Positions 14,944-15,933 of a DNA stretch of 15,933 nucleotides are shown piece by piece. The notes under the pieces are model-generated. The model was not told where the DNA came from, did not search any database, and was given only the letters and a program-made list of their open reading frames with translations. Origin of the DNA: CAYPIE01 sp964410665 (lineage in GTDB: Bacteria > Planctomycetota > Planctomycetia > Gemmatales > Gemmataceae); contig CAYPIE010000119.1 in NCBI GenBank assembly GCA_964410665.1, positions 1 to 15,933 on the forward strand, written 5' to 3'. A program made the translations under genes and the position numbers. The stretch's first letter is position 1. Each line of letters begins with the position of its first letter.

Positions 14944-14949
14944 TGAGGA
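14944..14949 (+). promoter_or_regulatory. Ribosome binding site of the DUF4058 gene
   Basis: TGAGGA lies 6 bases before the ATG at 14956 and supports that start. Confidence 0.6.
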
Positions 14950-14955
14950 TTATCG

Positions 14956-15690
14956 ATGCCACTTCGCGATCACTTCCATGCACCGGTCACCGATAGACAC
15001 TCGTGGGACTCCTTCCACGGCGGTTGGCCAATGATGATCGTCCGACAATTGTTTGATATTCTCCCAGAAGGCTACATCTCCGCACCCACGGTCCATTTCG
15101 GCAAGGACTTCGAGATCGATGTGACCGCCTTCGAGGAGAACGGGCGATCCGTTGGTTCTCCTCCCACGCCCGTCACGAACGGACCGATTACCACTGAGAT
15201 TTCGCCGGAGCCGACCCTCACACTGAAAAGCGAACTCGCCGATCAGGACGAGTTCGACGTGCGCGTCTACGACACCAAACAGGGACGCCGCCTGGTCGCG
15301 GCCATTGAGATCGTCAGCCCGTCGAACAAAGATTGGACCGAGAACCGGTGGGCGTTCGTGGCCAAGGTGTCGGCCTTGCTGCAGAAGGGTGTTTGCGTCT
15401 CGATCGTCGATCTGGTGACTGTCCGTCACTCCAACATGTACGCCGACCTGCTAGAACGGATCAACGGTACTGACCCGGGACTCGGTTCAACGCCGCCGCA
15501 CTTGTACGCGGTCACGATCCGCGACCGCAAGCGACCACCTCACCCGTCGGTTCTCGACATTTGGTTTTATCCAATGGCTGTCGGGCAACCCCTCCCGACC
15601 TTGCCGCTCTGGTTGGCTGCGGAGACTCGTGTCTTGTTGCCCCTGGAAGAAGGTTACGAGGAGACATGCCGGCTCTTGCACATCCCTTGA
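14956..15690 (+). CDS. DUF4058 family protein
   Basis: A 244-residue soluble protein of the DUF4058 family, expanded in planctomycetes and cyanobacteria; its function is not known. It begins 'MPLRDHF', followed by 'WDSFHGGWPMMIVRQL' (17-32), then the conserved stretch 'VAAIEIVSPSNKD' (113-125) and 'GVCVSIVDLVTVR' (144-156), and ends 'YEETCRLLHIP', all typical of full-length members. The acidic/Glu-Ile-Val-Ser-Pro and Lys pattern recalls restriction-endonuclease-like folds, but I cannot assign catalysis. There is no signal peptide or membrane segment. The segment at about 60-80 ('GSPPTPVTNGPITTEI') is the variable linker of the family. It is divergent from the broken ECF gene, 69 bases away, and looks intact. 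Confidence 0.92.
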   Translation: MPLRDHFHAPVTDRHSWDSFHGGWPMMIVRQLFDILPEGYISAPTVHFGKDFEIDVTAFEENGRSVGSPPTPVTNGPITTEISPEPTLTLKSELADQDEFDVRVYDTKQGRRLVAAIEIVSPSNKDWTENRWAFVAKVSALLQKGVCVSIVDLVTVRHSNMYADLLERINGTDPGLGSTPPHLYAVTIRDRKRPPHPSVLDIWFYPMAVGQPLPTLPLWLAAETRVLLPLEEGYEETCRLLHIP

Positions 15691-15933
15691 GCGGGATAAC
15701 CCCAACGTAAGCGTCTCGCGAAGCCCATCTTGCAGAGCCTGGGTACTTCTCGGGCAGACCGACGGTCAGTCCGAGGAACCAAGCCGTGTACCGATACATC
15801 GTCCATCGCACATCCGATCAGACAACGCATTCTTGTTTTTTGATCAATCTATTCAATCAGGCTTTTTGTCTTAACCCCGGTTTGGCGGTCACTTGACTTG
15901 AGGCTCTCGTCGTGGACCGAGAGTAGCAACTCC
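15691..15933. other. Right edge, no gene recognised
   Basis: Nothing coding is supported. A TGAT/ATCA stem followed by a T-run (15838-15868) might be a weak terminator for the DUF4058 gene. CTCTCG (15904-15909) and CGAGAG (15918-15923) form a 6-bp hairpin with an 8-nt loop at the window edge; without flanking sequence its role cannot be judged. Confidence 0.35.

Noticed and set aside
15512..15811. 99-codon minus-strand frame at the right edge
   Set aside because: It overlaps the DUF4058 coding region antisense and shows no family signature.

Overview
The window looks like chromosomal DNA from a planctomycete, most likely of the Gemmata group. This is inferred from gene content: two ECF sigma factors of the planctomycete-specific type, one on each side of a large serine/threonine kinase with WD40 repeats; a secreted beta-helix protein with the 'LE.R.VPA' N-terminal signature; a DUF4058 protein; a very large secreted Asp-box (BNR/sortilin-like) propeller protein; and remains of a second ECF/kinase pair of another subfamily.

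Layout. 1-250: no recognisable gene. 251-1126: ten tRNA genes packed head to tail on the minus strand (anticodons UAG, UAA, UAC, CGC, CCA, UGA, UUG, UCC, CGA, GUU), none with an encoded CCA. Several are unusual; the two with leucine anticodons have short class I variable loops. 1127-1927: no gene, but a strong minus-strand intrinsic terminator at 1335-1366. 1928-2836 (-): AraC-type regulator with a GyrI-like C-terminal domain. 3162-6419 (+): secreted Asp-box propeller protein. 6420-6816: intergenic, with a decayed 5' copy of the AraC gene and an AT-rich palindrome pair. 6817-8643 (-): extracellular beta-helix protein. 8885-9004 (-): orphan tail of a second beta-helix gene. 9104-14087 (-): ECF sigma, kinase-WD40 and ECF sigma genes in a probable operon, transcribed from 14087 towards 9104. 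14363-14886 (-): wreck of another ECF/kinase pair. 14956-15690 (+): DUF4058 protein. 15691-15933: no gene seen.

How the genes may work together. The intact kinase is membrane-anchored, with a cytosolic kinase domain, one membrane helix and about fourteen WD40 blades beyond it. It is the natural partner of the adjacent ECF factors in a signal-transduction unit, as is common in planctomycetes. What it senses and which genes it controls cannot be read from the sequence. The AraC regulator and the propeller gene are divergent and share a 325-base region, so common control is possible but unproven.

Two signals stand out. The first is the compact array of divergent tRNAs, which resembles the tRNA array units described on mobile elements. 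The second is a repeated pattern in which an intact gene lies close to a decayed fragment of a relative (AraC, beta-helix, ECF/kinase), pointing to past duplication and deletion here.
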